DNA of 34,386 nt from the NCBI GenBank assembly GCA_017461865.1, contig JAFTVQ010000008.1, forward strand, positions 1 through 34,386. The letters are read 5' to 3'. A model generated the notes under the pieces. The model had not been told where the DNA came from. It ran no database searches and was given only the letters and a program-made list of their open reading frames with translations. This DNA comes from Lachnospiraceae bacterium. Lineage in GTDB: Bacteria; Bacillota; Clostridia; Lachnospirales; Lachnospiraceae. Below, piece after piece: positions 9,170 through 16,121 of this stretch (its first letter is position 1; every line of letters starts with the position of its first letter). A program made the position numbers and the translations under genes.

Positions 9170-10059
9170 TTTGCCATCTCTCCTTCATCCTTCACGATCG
9201 CCGTTCCGATACCTTCATTGGTAAAGATTTCAAGAAGTAAGCAATGCGCAATTCTTCCGTCCAAAATATGGACACGGCCTACTCCGTTCTTTACCGCATC
9301 GGTACAGTTGTTGAGTTTCGGAAGCATTCCGCCGCCGATGCAACCTTCGCCGATCAATTCATCTGCTGCCGATGCAGTCAGACGGGAAATAAAACTTGAT
9401 TTGTCATTGATATCCCTGTATAGACCTTCAATATCCGTCAGGAACGCAAGCTTTTCCGCACCGACCGCTTTTGCGATGGCACAAGCCGCATCATCCGCGT
9501 TGATATTGTATGTATCATAATTGTCGTCAATTCCGATCGGGGCTACAATCGGGAGATAATCATTTTCCAGTAAATCGAAGAGAATCTTCGGATTGACTGC
9601 TTTCACATCACCCACAAACCCGATATCCTGGCCGTTGGAATACTTCTTATCTACATGGAGAAGATCTCCGTCTTTTCCGCTGATACCGATGGCTTTGACA
9701 CCGAGCTCCTCCACCATGGTTACCAGACGCTTATTTACTTTGGACAACACCATCTCGGCAATCTCCATCGTCTCTGCGTCCGTCACACGGAGTCCGTTAA
9801 TGAACTGAGCCTCTTTTCCCACTTTTTCTACCCAGCTGCTGATTTCCTTACCGCCGCCGTGCACGATAATCGGTTTGAATCCTACCAGTTTCAGAAGGGT
9901 AACATCCTTGATTACGTTTCTCTGCAGTTCCGGGTTAGCCATTGCACTTCCGCCGTATTTCACCACAATGATGCGACGGTTAAACTGCTGTATGTACGGG
10001 AGCGCCTCGATGAGAACCTCCGCCTTTGCCATAATCTGATTCATATCTTTCTTATCCAT
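9166..10059 (-). CDS. argB: Acetylglutamate kinase
   Basis: A 297-residue amino-acid kinase that phosphorylates N-acetylglutamate, the second step of arginine synthesis. Motifs are VVKYGGSAM near residue 32, [28 protein letters not shown], the [12 protein letters not shown] motif and a GGMLPKL motif near the C-terminus. In families inhibited by arginine an extra N-terminal helix is present; the roughly 20 residues before the kinase core here would be consistent with that, which is inference. The gene overlaps argD by 4 bp and lies 55 bp downstream of the GNAT gene. Confidence 0.96.
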   Translation of the reverse strand: MDKKDMNQIMAKAEVLIEALPYIQQFNRRIIVVKYGGSAMANPELQRNVIKDVTLLKLVGFKPIIVHGGGKEISSWVEKVGKEAQFINGLRVTDAETMEIAEMVLSKVNKRLVTMVEELGVKAIGISGKDGDLLHVDKKYSNGQDIGFVGDVKAVNPKILFDLLENDYLPIVAPIGIDDNYDTYNINADDAACAIAKAVGAEKLAFLTDIEGLYRDINDKSSFISRLTASAADELIGEGCIGGGMLPKLNNCTDAVKNGVGRVHILDGRIAHCLLLEIFTNEGIGTAIVKDEGEMAK

Positions 10060-10114
10060 GTCTCTTCCTCTTTTCTGTTATTTGCTTTGACCGGTCCGTC
10101 CGGTTAGCCGCAGC

Positions 10115-10558
10115 TTACTTATTAAACTGAACAATATTTTCACTGTTCAACGTAAAGTCATAGTAGTTGAGATCTTCGCGCTTTGTCCAGCCAATCTCCT
10201 TCCAGAATGCATTTCCGATGTCGTTGGCCGTGAAGGCAATCAGCGAAACCTTGTTGATGCCCTCCCTGTGTAACGCGTTCATACAATAAACTACCATCTC
10301 TTTTCCGATTCCCTTCAACCGGTAATCCGGATTGACGCACACGTGATACAGACACCCTCTCCGTCCGTCATGTCCGCACAAAATGGCACCGACGATACGG
10401 TCATCCTCCTGCGCCACCACACTGATGCCCGGGTTGCGCTCAAGGAAACGCTCCACGCCCTCTTTGGAATCATCAATGGAACGGATTGCAAATCCTTTGA
10501 TGCTCTTCCAGAGCGCATATACCTGTTCATAATCTTCTATCTGCATTGCACGTATCAT
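10115..10558 (-). CDS. GNAT-family N-acetyltransferase inside the arginine operon
   Basis: A 147-residue single-domain GNAT acetyltransferase. The acetyl-CoA binding core is visible as CLYHVCVNPDYRLKGIGKEM, where R-L-K-G-I-G corresponds to the R/Q-x-x-G-x-G/A loop. The C-terminal part ends AFWKEIGWTKREDLNYYDF. It sits between argC and argB, 23 bp after the one and 55 bp before the other, in the place where many Clostridia carry argJ. No argJ is seen in the window. This position suggests it may make N-acetylglutamate (an ArgA-like short synthase), but a GNAT fold alone does not prove the substrate. Ribosome binding site AGAGGAAG precedes ATG. Confidence 0.85.
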   Translation of the reverse strand: MIRAMQIEDYEQVYALWKSIKGFAIRSIDDSKEGVERFLERNPGISVVAQEDDRIVGAILCGHDGRRGCLYHVCVNPDYRLKGIGKEMVVYCMNALHREGINKVSLIAFTANDIGNAFWKEIGWTKREDLNYYDFTLNSENIVQFNK

Positions 10559-10581
10559 ATTTCTTCCTCTTTTGCCGCCTC

Positions 10582-11637
10582 TTACGGGAACATCGGAACG
10601 AGCTCCAGTCCCTCGCTCTCCTTGAGCCCGAACATCAGGTTCATATTCTGAACCGCCTGTCCGGCTGCACCTTTCACTACATTGTCCAGCGCACCCATCA
10701 TAATAATTCTTCCGGTACGCTCATCGATTTTGAAGTTGACGTCCACATAGTTGCTTCCCTCTACCCATTTTGTTTCAGGAAGAACATCCTTATCAAGGAC
10801 GCGGACAAACTTTTCATTCTTATAATATTTATCATAAACCGCCTTGATCTCTTCATAAGTCGGAAGGGATCCGTCCGGTTTTTTCACCAGCGTTGCATAT
10901 TCGGTCACTAAAATACCGCGGTTCATCGGAACGAGGTGCGGTGTAAAGTTAATCATGATTTCTTTTCCCGCTGCGTAACCGAGTTGCTCCTCGATCTCCG
11001 GTGTATGTCTGTGACTTGCCACACCGTAGGCTTTGATATTTTCATTGACTTCACAATATAAGTTAGCCACCTTAGCGCCGCGTCCTGCACCGGAAGTTCC
11101 GCTCTTGGCATCGACAATCAAAGTGTCCGTGTCAATGAGTCCCTCCTTCACAAGCGGGTACGCTGTCAAAATGGAACAGGTCGTATAACAACCCGGGTTT
11201 GCAATCAGTCTCGCTTTCTTTACATCCTCGCGGTTTATTTCGCAGAGACCGTAAACCGCCTCCTCAATATACTGCGGGGACTTGTGCTCAATGCCGTACC
11301 ATTTTTCATATACAGCCACATCCTTGATCCGGTAGTCCGCAGACAAATCCACAATCTTGGTCTGACTGAGTATTTCATCATTCATCACCGATGCACAAAA
11401 GCCTTGCGGTGTCGCCGTAAAAATGACATCCACCTGCTTTGCCAGTTCTTCCATATTGTCATCGAGACATGCATCCTCCACAATCTCAAACATATTTCCG
11501 TACACACTTGCGTACATTTTATCTATGTAACTTCTGGAACCGTACCATTTAATTTCTACTTCTTTATGCTGTGTCAGAATTCTTACCAGTTCTGCTCCGG
11601 CATATCCTGTGGCTCCGATGATACCTGCTTTAATCAT
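10582..11637 (-). CDS. argC: N-acetyl-gamma-glutamyl-phosphate reductase
   Basis: A 351-residue NADPH-dependent reductase, third step of arginine synthesis. The N-terminal Rossmann motif is GIIGATGYAGAELVRIL. The catalytic cysteine lies in ANPGCYTT, followed by DAKSGTSGAGRG and a C-terminal VKGAAGQAVQNMN motif. ATG at 11637 is used because AGGAGG lies about 7 bp upstream; the frame extends further upstream but that part has no conserved character. It is the first gene of the argC-GNAT-argB-argD run, driven by the candidate promoter at 11800-11828. Confidence 0.96.
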   Translation of the reverse strand: MIKAGIIGATGYAGAELVRILTQHKEVEIKWYGSRSYIDKMYASVYGNMFEIVEDACLDDNMEELAKQVDVIFTATPQGFCASVMNDEILSQTKIVDLSADYRIKDVAVYEKWYGIEHKSPQYIEEAVYGLCEINREDVKKARLIANPGCYTTCSILTAYPLVKEGLIDTDTLIVDAKSGTSGAGRGAKVANLYCEVNENIKAYGVASHRHTPEIEEQLGYAAGKEIMINFTPHLVPMNRGILVTEYATLVKKPDGSLPTYEEIKAVYDKYYKNEKFVRVLDKDVLPETKWVEGSNYVDVNFKIDERTGRIIMMGALDNVVKGAAGQAVQNMNLMFGLKESEGLELVPMFP

Positions 11638-11799
11638 ATCTTTTCCTCCTGTCTGCATGCGCCCGGTTGCGCACATCACGGTTGTATCCGTTTCCTGCAC
11701 GGACAAACCGTTTATATCATACTTTAAAATCCGCTTTCGTTCAAGTTCTTTCCTATATTTTATGTGTTTTCCGTCCGCGGCTTTTCCTTTTGTTGCATA

Positions 11800-11828
11800 A
11801 TTATACGTCTATTTTGCATATTATGCAA
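11800..11828 (-). promoter_or_regulatory. Candidate promoter of argC operon
   Basis: Minus-strand -35 TTGCAT and perfect -10 TATAAT with a 17-bp spacer. The -35 element is one arm of the 15-bp palindrome at 11814-11828, so a bound regulator would block RNA polymerase. Confidence 0.65.
11814..11828. promoter_or_regulatory. Candidate ArgR/AhrC operator 1
   Basis: A perfect palindrome TTGCATATTATGCAA. It covers the -35 of the argC promoter. ATGCAT-type half-sites recur several times between 11790 and 11910. Binding by an ArgR-family repressor is inferred from the flanking arginine genes; no argR gene lies in the window. Confidence 0.55.
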
Positions 11829-11890
11829 TATAATTTTTGTTTTATGCACTTTTTTCGCGAATATTCATTGTTTTATGCATTATTTTATGC

Positions 11891-11903
11891 TTGCATTATG
11901 CAA
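11891..11903. promoter_or_regulatory. Candidate ArgR/AhrC operator 2
   Basis: A perfect palindrome TTGCATTATGCAA that includes the -35 of the argG promoter. It has the same half-site (TTGCAT/ATGCAA) as operator 1 but a spacer 2 bp shorter. More TTATGCA half-sites lie at about 11840 and 11870. Confidence 0.5.
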
Positions 11904-11919
11904 AATTATGATGTATCAT
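11891..11919 (+). promoter_or_regulatory. Candidate promoter of argG
   Basis: Plus-strand -35 TTGCAT (11891-11896) and -10 TATCAT (11914-11919), spacer 17 bp, 53 bp before the argG start. The rest of the 335-bp argC-argG gap is AT-rich and holds only these operator and promoter elements. Confidence 0.55.
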
Positions 11920-11972
11920 AGGATGCAGAGCTTAGAACAACAGTTTAAAAATACATAACGGAGGCAAACATT

Positions 11973-13193
11973 ATGAAAGAAAAAGTTATTTTAGCTTACT
12001 CAGGCGGACTTGACACAACAGCGATCATTCCGTGGCTCAAAGAAAACTTCGACTACGAAGTTATCTGTGTCTGCGTAGACTGCGGACAGGAAAGCGAGCT
12101 GGACGGTCTGGAGGAAAGAGCAAAACTTTCCGGCGCAGAGAAATTATACATCGAAGATATCACAGATGAATTCTGTGATGAGTATGTAGTTCCTTGTGTG
12201 CAGGCTCACGCTGTTTATGAGAACAAATATTTACTCGGAACATCCATGGCACGTCCTGCAATTGCCAAGAGATTGGTTGAAATTGCACGCAAAGAAGGCG
12301 CAACTGCCATCTGCCACGGTGCAACAGGAAAAGGAAATGACCAGATCCGTTTCGAGCTCGGTATCAAAGCACTTGCTCCGGATCTTAAGATCATCGCTGC
12401 ATGGAGAAATGAAAAATGGACTATGAACTCCCGTGAAGAAGAGATCGAATACTGCCGTCAGCACGGCATCGACCTTCCGTTCTCCGCAGACAACTCTTAC
12501 AGCCGTGACCGTAACTTATGGCACATCAGCCACGAAGGTCTTGAACTGGAAGAGCCGGGCAACGAGCCGAACTACGATCACCTTCTTGTTCTCGGTGTTT
12601 CTCCTGAGAAAGCTCCGGACGAAGGCGAATACGTAACTATGACATTCGAAGCAGGCGTTCCTAAGTCTGTCAACGGAAAAGAAATGAAAGTTTCCGACAT
12701 CATCCGTGAATTAAACCGTCTCGGCGGAAAACACGGTGTCGGCATCGTTGATATCGTAGAAAACCGTGTTGTAGGTATGAAGAGCCGCGGCGTTTACGAG
12801 ACACCGGGCGGAACGATCCTCTACGAAGCTCACCAGCAGCTTGAGGAACTCATCCTTGACCGTGACACATACCGTACAAAAGAAGACATGGGTAACCTTT
12901 TTGCCCAGATCGTTTACGAAGGAAAATGGTTCTCACCGCTTCGCGAGGCTACACAGGCTTTCATCGAGAGCACACAGAAATATGTGACAGGTGAAGTTAA
13001 GTTCAAGTTATACAAAGGTAACATTATCAAAGCCGGCACAACTTCTCCGTACACTCTCTACAACGAAAGCATTGCATCCTTCACAACAGGTGATCTCTAT
13101 GACCACCGCGACGCAGAAGGATTCATCAACCTCTTCGGTTTATCAACCAAGGTTCGCGCTATGAAGATGCAGGAAGTGGAAGCTAACAAATAG
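11973..13193 (+). CDS. argG: Argininosuccinate synthase
   Basis: A 406-residue enzyme that condenses citrulline and aspartate with ATP to argininosuccinate. The N-terminal ATP-binding P-loop is AYSGGLDTTAIIPWL. The family signature GATGKGNDQIRFELG is at about residue 115. Other landmarks are the NLWHISHEGLELE segment and a GRVVGMKSRGVYETPGGTIL-like segment. Length and motifs are normal. Ribosome binding site GGAGG precedes ATG. It is divergent from argC; argH is not in the window. Confidence 0.97.
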   Translation: MKEKVILAYSGGLDTTAIIPWLKENFDYEVICVCVDCGQESELDGLEERAKLSGAEKLYIEDITDEFCDEYVVPCVQAHAVYENKYLLGTSMARPAIAKRLVEIARKEGATAICHGATGKGNDQIRFELGIKALAPDLKIIAAWRNEKWTMNSREEEIEYCRQHGIDLPFSADNSYSRDRNLWHISHEGLELEEPGNEPNYDHLLVLGVSPEKAPDEGEYVTMTFEAGVPKSVNGKEMKVSDIIRELNRLGGKHGVGIVDIVENRVVGMKSRGVYETPGGTILYEAHQQLEELILDRDTYRTKEDMGNLFAQIVYEGKWFSPLREATQAFIESTQKYVTGEVKFKLYKGNIIKAGTTSPYTLYNESIASFTTGDLYDHRDAEGFINLFGLSTKVRAMKMQEVEANK

Positions 13194-13205
13194 TCTGAGG
13201 TAATT

Positions 13206-13499
13206 ATGGACGTAGTTTTAATCATTGTTTCATACGTAATCATGATAAATCTTGCCGGGTTCGCCCTCATGGGCCTCGACAAGTATAAAGCAAAAAAGAA
13301 AGCATGGCGGATTCCCGAGGCAACCTTATTTCTGTTTGCCTTCTTCGGCGGAAGCCTCGGAACTACCCTCGGTATGTTCCTCTTCCATCACAAAACCCGT
13401 CATTGGTACTTTCTATACGGAATGCCGTTGATACTGATCATCCAGGTTGTCATTCTCTATCTGTTATGGCAATCACCGATCCAGTTCAGCATTCTGTAA
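13206..13499 (+). CDS. DUF1294 small membrane protein
   Basis: A 97-residue protein with three hydrophobic helices (about 3-22, 37-57 and 70-90). The motif GLDKYKAKKKAWRIPEATL followed by FFGGSLGTTLGMFLFHHKT is diagnostic of the DUF1294 family, of unknown function. It starts 12 bp after argG with a GAGGT ribosome binding site, so it is likely co-transcribed with argG, and is followed by a terminator. Confidence 0.88.
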   Translation: MDVVLIIVSYVIMINLAGFALMGLDKYKAKKKAWRIPEATLFLFAFFGGSLGTTLGMFLFHHKTRHWYFLYGMPLILIIQVVILYLLWQSPIQFSIL

Positions 13500-13514
13500 T
13501 CCATTTCAACAAAA

Positions 13515-13549
13515 AAGTGCTGTCGCACCTGCGACAGCGCTTATTTTTC
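13515..13549 (+). terminator. Rho-independent terminator after argG-DUF1294
   Basis: A 12-bp stem AAGTGCTGTCGC / GCGACAGCGCTT with one G-T pair, loop ACCT, followed by TATTTTT. It ends the argG transcript 17 bp before the ribosome binding site region of the LytTR-type gene. Confidence 0.88.
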
Positions 13550-13565
13550 ACTAAGGAGGGCCTTT

Positions 13566-14267
13566 ATGCATATCGCTATCGTCGCAGACAATATCGCTGA
13601 CCGCAAACAGGCAGAGCGTCTTTTTGACCGGGCCAACACGGCTCTGGCTCCCGAAACAGGAACTTTGTTTATATCTTCCTACGGGGACGAGACTTCTTTT
13701 CTGCATGCGTGCATGAAATACGACCTCTTTGTCCTGGATTTTGACAACGATGTACCGCATTCCCTTGCAGTTGCCGAAAAACTGAAGGAGAAAAACGCGC
13801 CGGGACTGATTGCCGTATGCAAAAATGCGGAGGCACCTTTCCTGTATGAAACTGCCATTCAGGGGCTTTATACACTGGACAAACCGATTCTGACCGCCCC
13901 TCTTCACAAGCTGATCCGGGATGTTCATATGGAGCTGGATAAGATCCACAGTCAATTGGATCTTGTGGAAATCCGCACCGATACGGACACCCATTACATA
14001 TCCCGTTCCACCATTCTGTATGCGAGGGCAGACGAAAAAGAGCACCGTCTCAGCTATCATCTTGCCGACGGCAACGTACTGGAGAGCACCGGAGGCGCAG
14101 ATGATCTTGCACGTTATCTCGGCGACTACGAGGAATTCGTTGCAAAGCCGGGACATCTGCTCATCAACAAAGACCATATCCGTACCGAAAGCAAAAAATC
14201 GATTCTCCTCTCCAACGGTGAAACGATTGAAATTTCACTCTTGGGACGGCTTGGCATACTGCGATAG
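13566..14267 (+). CDS. LytTR-type response regulator-like protein with atypical receiver
   Basis: A 233-residue protein. The N-terminal half (1-120) resembles a receiver domain, with MHIAIVADNIADR at the start and FVLDFDND at about residues 52-60. It lacks the usual DD pair at the N-terminus, so phosphorylation is uncertain. The C-terminal half (about 130-232) resembles a LytTR DNA-binding domain: IRTDTDTHYISRSTILYARADEK, then HLLINKDHI. It follows the terminator after DUF1294 and precedes the next gene by 8 bp. No partner kinase is seen nearby. A strong AGGAGGG ribosome binding site lies 6 bp before ATG. Confidence 0.75.
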   Translation: MHIAIVADNIADRKQAERLFDRANTALAPETGTLFISSYGDETSFLHACMKYDLFVLDFDNDVPHSLAVAEKLKEKNAPGLIAVCKNAEAPFLYETAIQGLYTLDKPILTAPLHKLIRDVHMELDKIHSQLDLVEIRTDTDTHYISRSTILYARADEKEHRLSYHLADGNVLESTGGADDLARYLGDYEEFVAKPGHLLINKDHIRTESKKSILLSNGETIEISLLGRLGILR

Positions 14268-14275
14268 GAGTTTTT

Positions 14276-14782
14276 ATGATTGCACTCACCATTACCGACA
14301 CAAAAAAAATGATGCAGACACTTCTTCACGCTGCATCTTTTGACCAGTTTTCCCTGCAGGAAGTTTCCGCAACCAAGGACATCTCCCTTTTTCTGGAAGG
14401 CCGGGTTCACGGGGAGTTTTATACCGCGGAGGAGCTTGCAGACGATGCTTCCCTCTCTGCGCGTGAGTTCGCACCTTGGGGACAATACCGGGAGCTTATA
14501 GCCTCCTTCATCAAAGGCGACAAAGCACCTCTCTCTTTTAAATTTGTTCTTCAGGCTCCGGATTCCTACATGCAAAAACTTCTGTCCTCACCGGACTTTA
14601 CCGGAGATCCGGGCGCAGTCAAAGCACTGATTCTGACGTTCCGCTATGAGAACATGACACTGACCTGCCTCACGGGAACGGCCATGCGAAGTTTTACTTT
14701 GGACAAATCTTTGGACACACTCTGGGATCAGGCCATCCGCAAATCCCTTGCCAACATGCAGATCGGCTTTGAGGAGATGTGA
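14276..14782 (+). CDS. Conserved small protein, DUF5721-like
   Basis: A soluble 168-residue protein with no signal peptide or TM segment. It begins MIALTITDTKKMMQTLLHAASFDQF and contains HGEFYTAEELAD and FAPWGQYRELIASFIKGDKAPLSFKF. I associate this pattern with the DUF5721 family found in Lachnospiraceae, from memory and not from a search. It is 8 bp after the LytTR-type gene, with AGGAG before ATG, so the two are probably one transcript. Function unknown. Confidence 0.72.
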   Translation: MIALTITDTKKMMQTLLHAASFDQFSLQEVSATKDISLFLEGRVHGEFYTAEELADDASLSAREFAPWGQYRELIASFIKGDKAPLSFKFVLQAPDSYMQKLLSSPDFTGDPGAVKALILTFRYENMTLTCLTGTAMRSFTLDKSLDTLWDQAIRKSLANMQIGFEEM

Positions 14783-14916
14783 GTTTGATAAGATCCGGGG
14801 CGTGGGCCCAATCAGGCTCTTTTTTCAAAAAATACCCATATTTTGACACAAATTTGGAACAAAAATGCTAATTTTTTTGTATATATCCAAAAGCAGGATT
14901 TTCTCTTCTAAAATCT

Positions 14917-14948
14917 CAGTTTTCTTGAAGAAAACTGGGTATTTTTTT
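14917..14948 (+). terminator. Rho-independent terminator
   Basis: A 9-10-bp perfect stem CAGTTTTCT / AGAAAACTG with a tiny loop, then GGTATTTTTTT. It would end the LytTR-DUF5721 transcript. The gap 14783-14997 otherwise holds only AT-rich DNA with a few TACCCA repeats. Confidence 0.72.
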
Positions 14949-14997
14949 ACATTTCTCTCATATATACCCACCAGAACCCACCAAGTCTGCAATATAG

Positions 14998-15363
14998 CTA
15001 TTTCCCAATCTTCGGTTTAAAGATAAGACTTGCGATATAGCCGAAAATAATCGCCGCGCTGCAGCCTACGGCTCCGGCTTTGAAACCGCCCATGAAAATG
15101 CCGAGAAATCCATTCTCATCCACAGCTTCTTTCACACCTTTCATCAGCACATTTCCGAAGCCGATCAGCGGTACCGAAGCTCCCGCCCCGGCAAACTCCG
15201 CAAACGGTTCATACACCCCGACAAAACTTAACAACGCTCCGAGGCAGACAAGCAGGACCATAATCCTGCCGGGCATCAGCTTCGTTTTTTCCATCAATAT
15301 CTGAACGGCGGCGCAGATCAGTCCGCCCACCCAAAAAGCATTCACATAGCTCGCCAAATCCAT
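14998..15363 (-). CDS. spoVAE: Stage V sporulation protein AE (SpoVAEb-type)
   Basis: A 121-residue integral membrane protein of the SpoVAC/SpoVAEb family, part of the forespore inner-membrane channel that moves dipicolinic acid. The pattern FWVGGLICAAVQILMEKTKLMPGRIMVL, GVYEPFAEFAGAGASVPLIGFG and GGFKAGAVGCSAAI with a C-terminal FKPKIGK is typical. The length (about 120) is normal. AAGGAG lies 5 bp before ATG. It is 5 kb from spoVAD and 6 kb from spoVAC, not in its usual operon place, and is separated from ridA by a terminator. I could not find a convincing sigma-G promoter upstream. Confidence 0.92.
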   Translation of the reverse strand: MDLASYVNAFWVGGLICAAVQILMEKTKLMPGRIMVLLVCLGALLSFVGVYEPFAEFAGAGASVPLIGFGNVLMKGVKEAVDENGFLGIFMGGFKAGAVGCSAAIIFGYIASLIFKPKIGK

Positions 15364-15382
15364 GACAACTCCTTTCTTGCAA

Positions 15383-15419
15383 TAAAAAAGCAGAGAAATT
15401 TCTTTCCCTGCTATTTTTT
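15383..15419. terminator. Bidirectional hairpin terminator between ridA and spoVAE
   Basis: Stem AGCAGAGAAA / TTTCCCTGCT (15389-15398 and 15403-15412), with an A-run on the left and a T-run on the right, so it can work on both strands. Its main job is probably to end the ridA transcript. Confidence 0.78.
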
Positions 15420-15451
15420 ACATTTTTCTGAGAATTATTCTTTTGCGAAAA

Positions 15452-15829
15452 TTATTCTCCGAGATATGCGATGACTTCCACTTCGCAAAGCACGTTTTTC
15501 GGAAGGGTTTTCACTGCCACACAGCTTCTTGCCGGTTTTGCCGTAAAGTACTTCGCATAAATTTCATTGAACGTTGCGAAATCACCCATATCTGCCAAAA
15601 AGCAACCTGTTTTCACTACCTTGTCATAAGATACGCCCGCTGCCTCCAGAAGAGCTCCAATGTTTTTCATTACCTGCTCCGTCTGGGCAACAATGTTATC
15701 TTCTGCTAATTCTCCTGTCTCCGGAATGATCGCGATCTGTCCGGAAGCAAAAAAGAAATCTCCTGCGATAATGCCCTGTGAATAAGGTCCGATTGCTGCC
15801 GGCGCCTTTTCTGTACTGATTGTCTTCAT
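15452..15829 (-). CDS. ridA: RidA family reactive imine/enamine deaminase
   Basis: A 125-residue YjgF/RidA protein that hydrolyses reactive enamine/imine intermediates of PLP enzymes. It begins with the usual APAAIGPYSQGIIAGDFFFASGQ pattern and has the active-site arginine in AKPARSCVAVKTLPK with a C-terminal VEVIAYLG. The length is normal. Ribosome binding site AAGAAGG precedes ATG. It lies after the small gene at 15888-16121 on the same strand and is followed by a strong terminator. Confidence 0.95.
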   Translation of the reverse strand: MKTISTEKAPAAIGPYSQGIIAGDFFFASGQIAIIPETGELAEDNIVAQTEQVMKNIGALLEAAGVSYDKVVKTGCFLADMGDFATFNEIYAKYFTAKPARSCVAVKTLPKNVLCEVEVIAYLGE

Positions 15830-15887
15830 ATTTGTCCTTCTTTCTTTTTATATTTCGTTTCTATCGGCTAATTTTTATCGCCGAAAA

Positions 15888-16121
15888 TCAATCTTCCAAA
15901 AAATTGACGGTCACATAAAATCCTCTCGGATTTTCCGCAATGTCAACCACCGTTCCCTCCCGGCTTTTCAAACGCTCGCGAAAAGCGATATTGCCCGACA
16001 TGGCAAGGGACGGATCAATCGTATAGTAGTAGCTGCTCGGAAGCACACCTTCCGTCACGGACACTTTCTGTCCCACTTCCAGAAGCCCCGGCCGTTCCAT
16101 TTTAAATTCCATCTCACGCAT
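15888..16121 (-). CDS. Small conserved-looking protein overlapping the HD-GYP gene
   Basis: A 77-residue soluble protein with no recognised domain. The C-terminal half reads like a small beta-barrel domain (EGTVVDIAENPRGFYVTVNFLED). The start is uncertain: ATG at 16121 overlaps the end of the HD-GYP gene by 8 bp, and ATG at 16112 lies 1 bp after its stop. Either fits translational coupling. The frame stays open upstream but is an Arg/Gln-rich shadow of the HD-GYP tail repeats. Same strand as ridA, 58 bp before it. Confidence 0.6.
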   Translation of the reverse strand: MREMEFKMERPGLLEVGQKVSVTEGVLPSSYYYTIDPSLAMSGNIAFRERLKSREGTVVDIAENPRGFYVTVNFLED

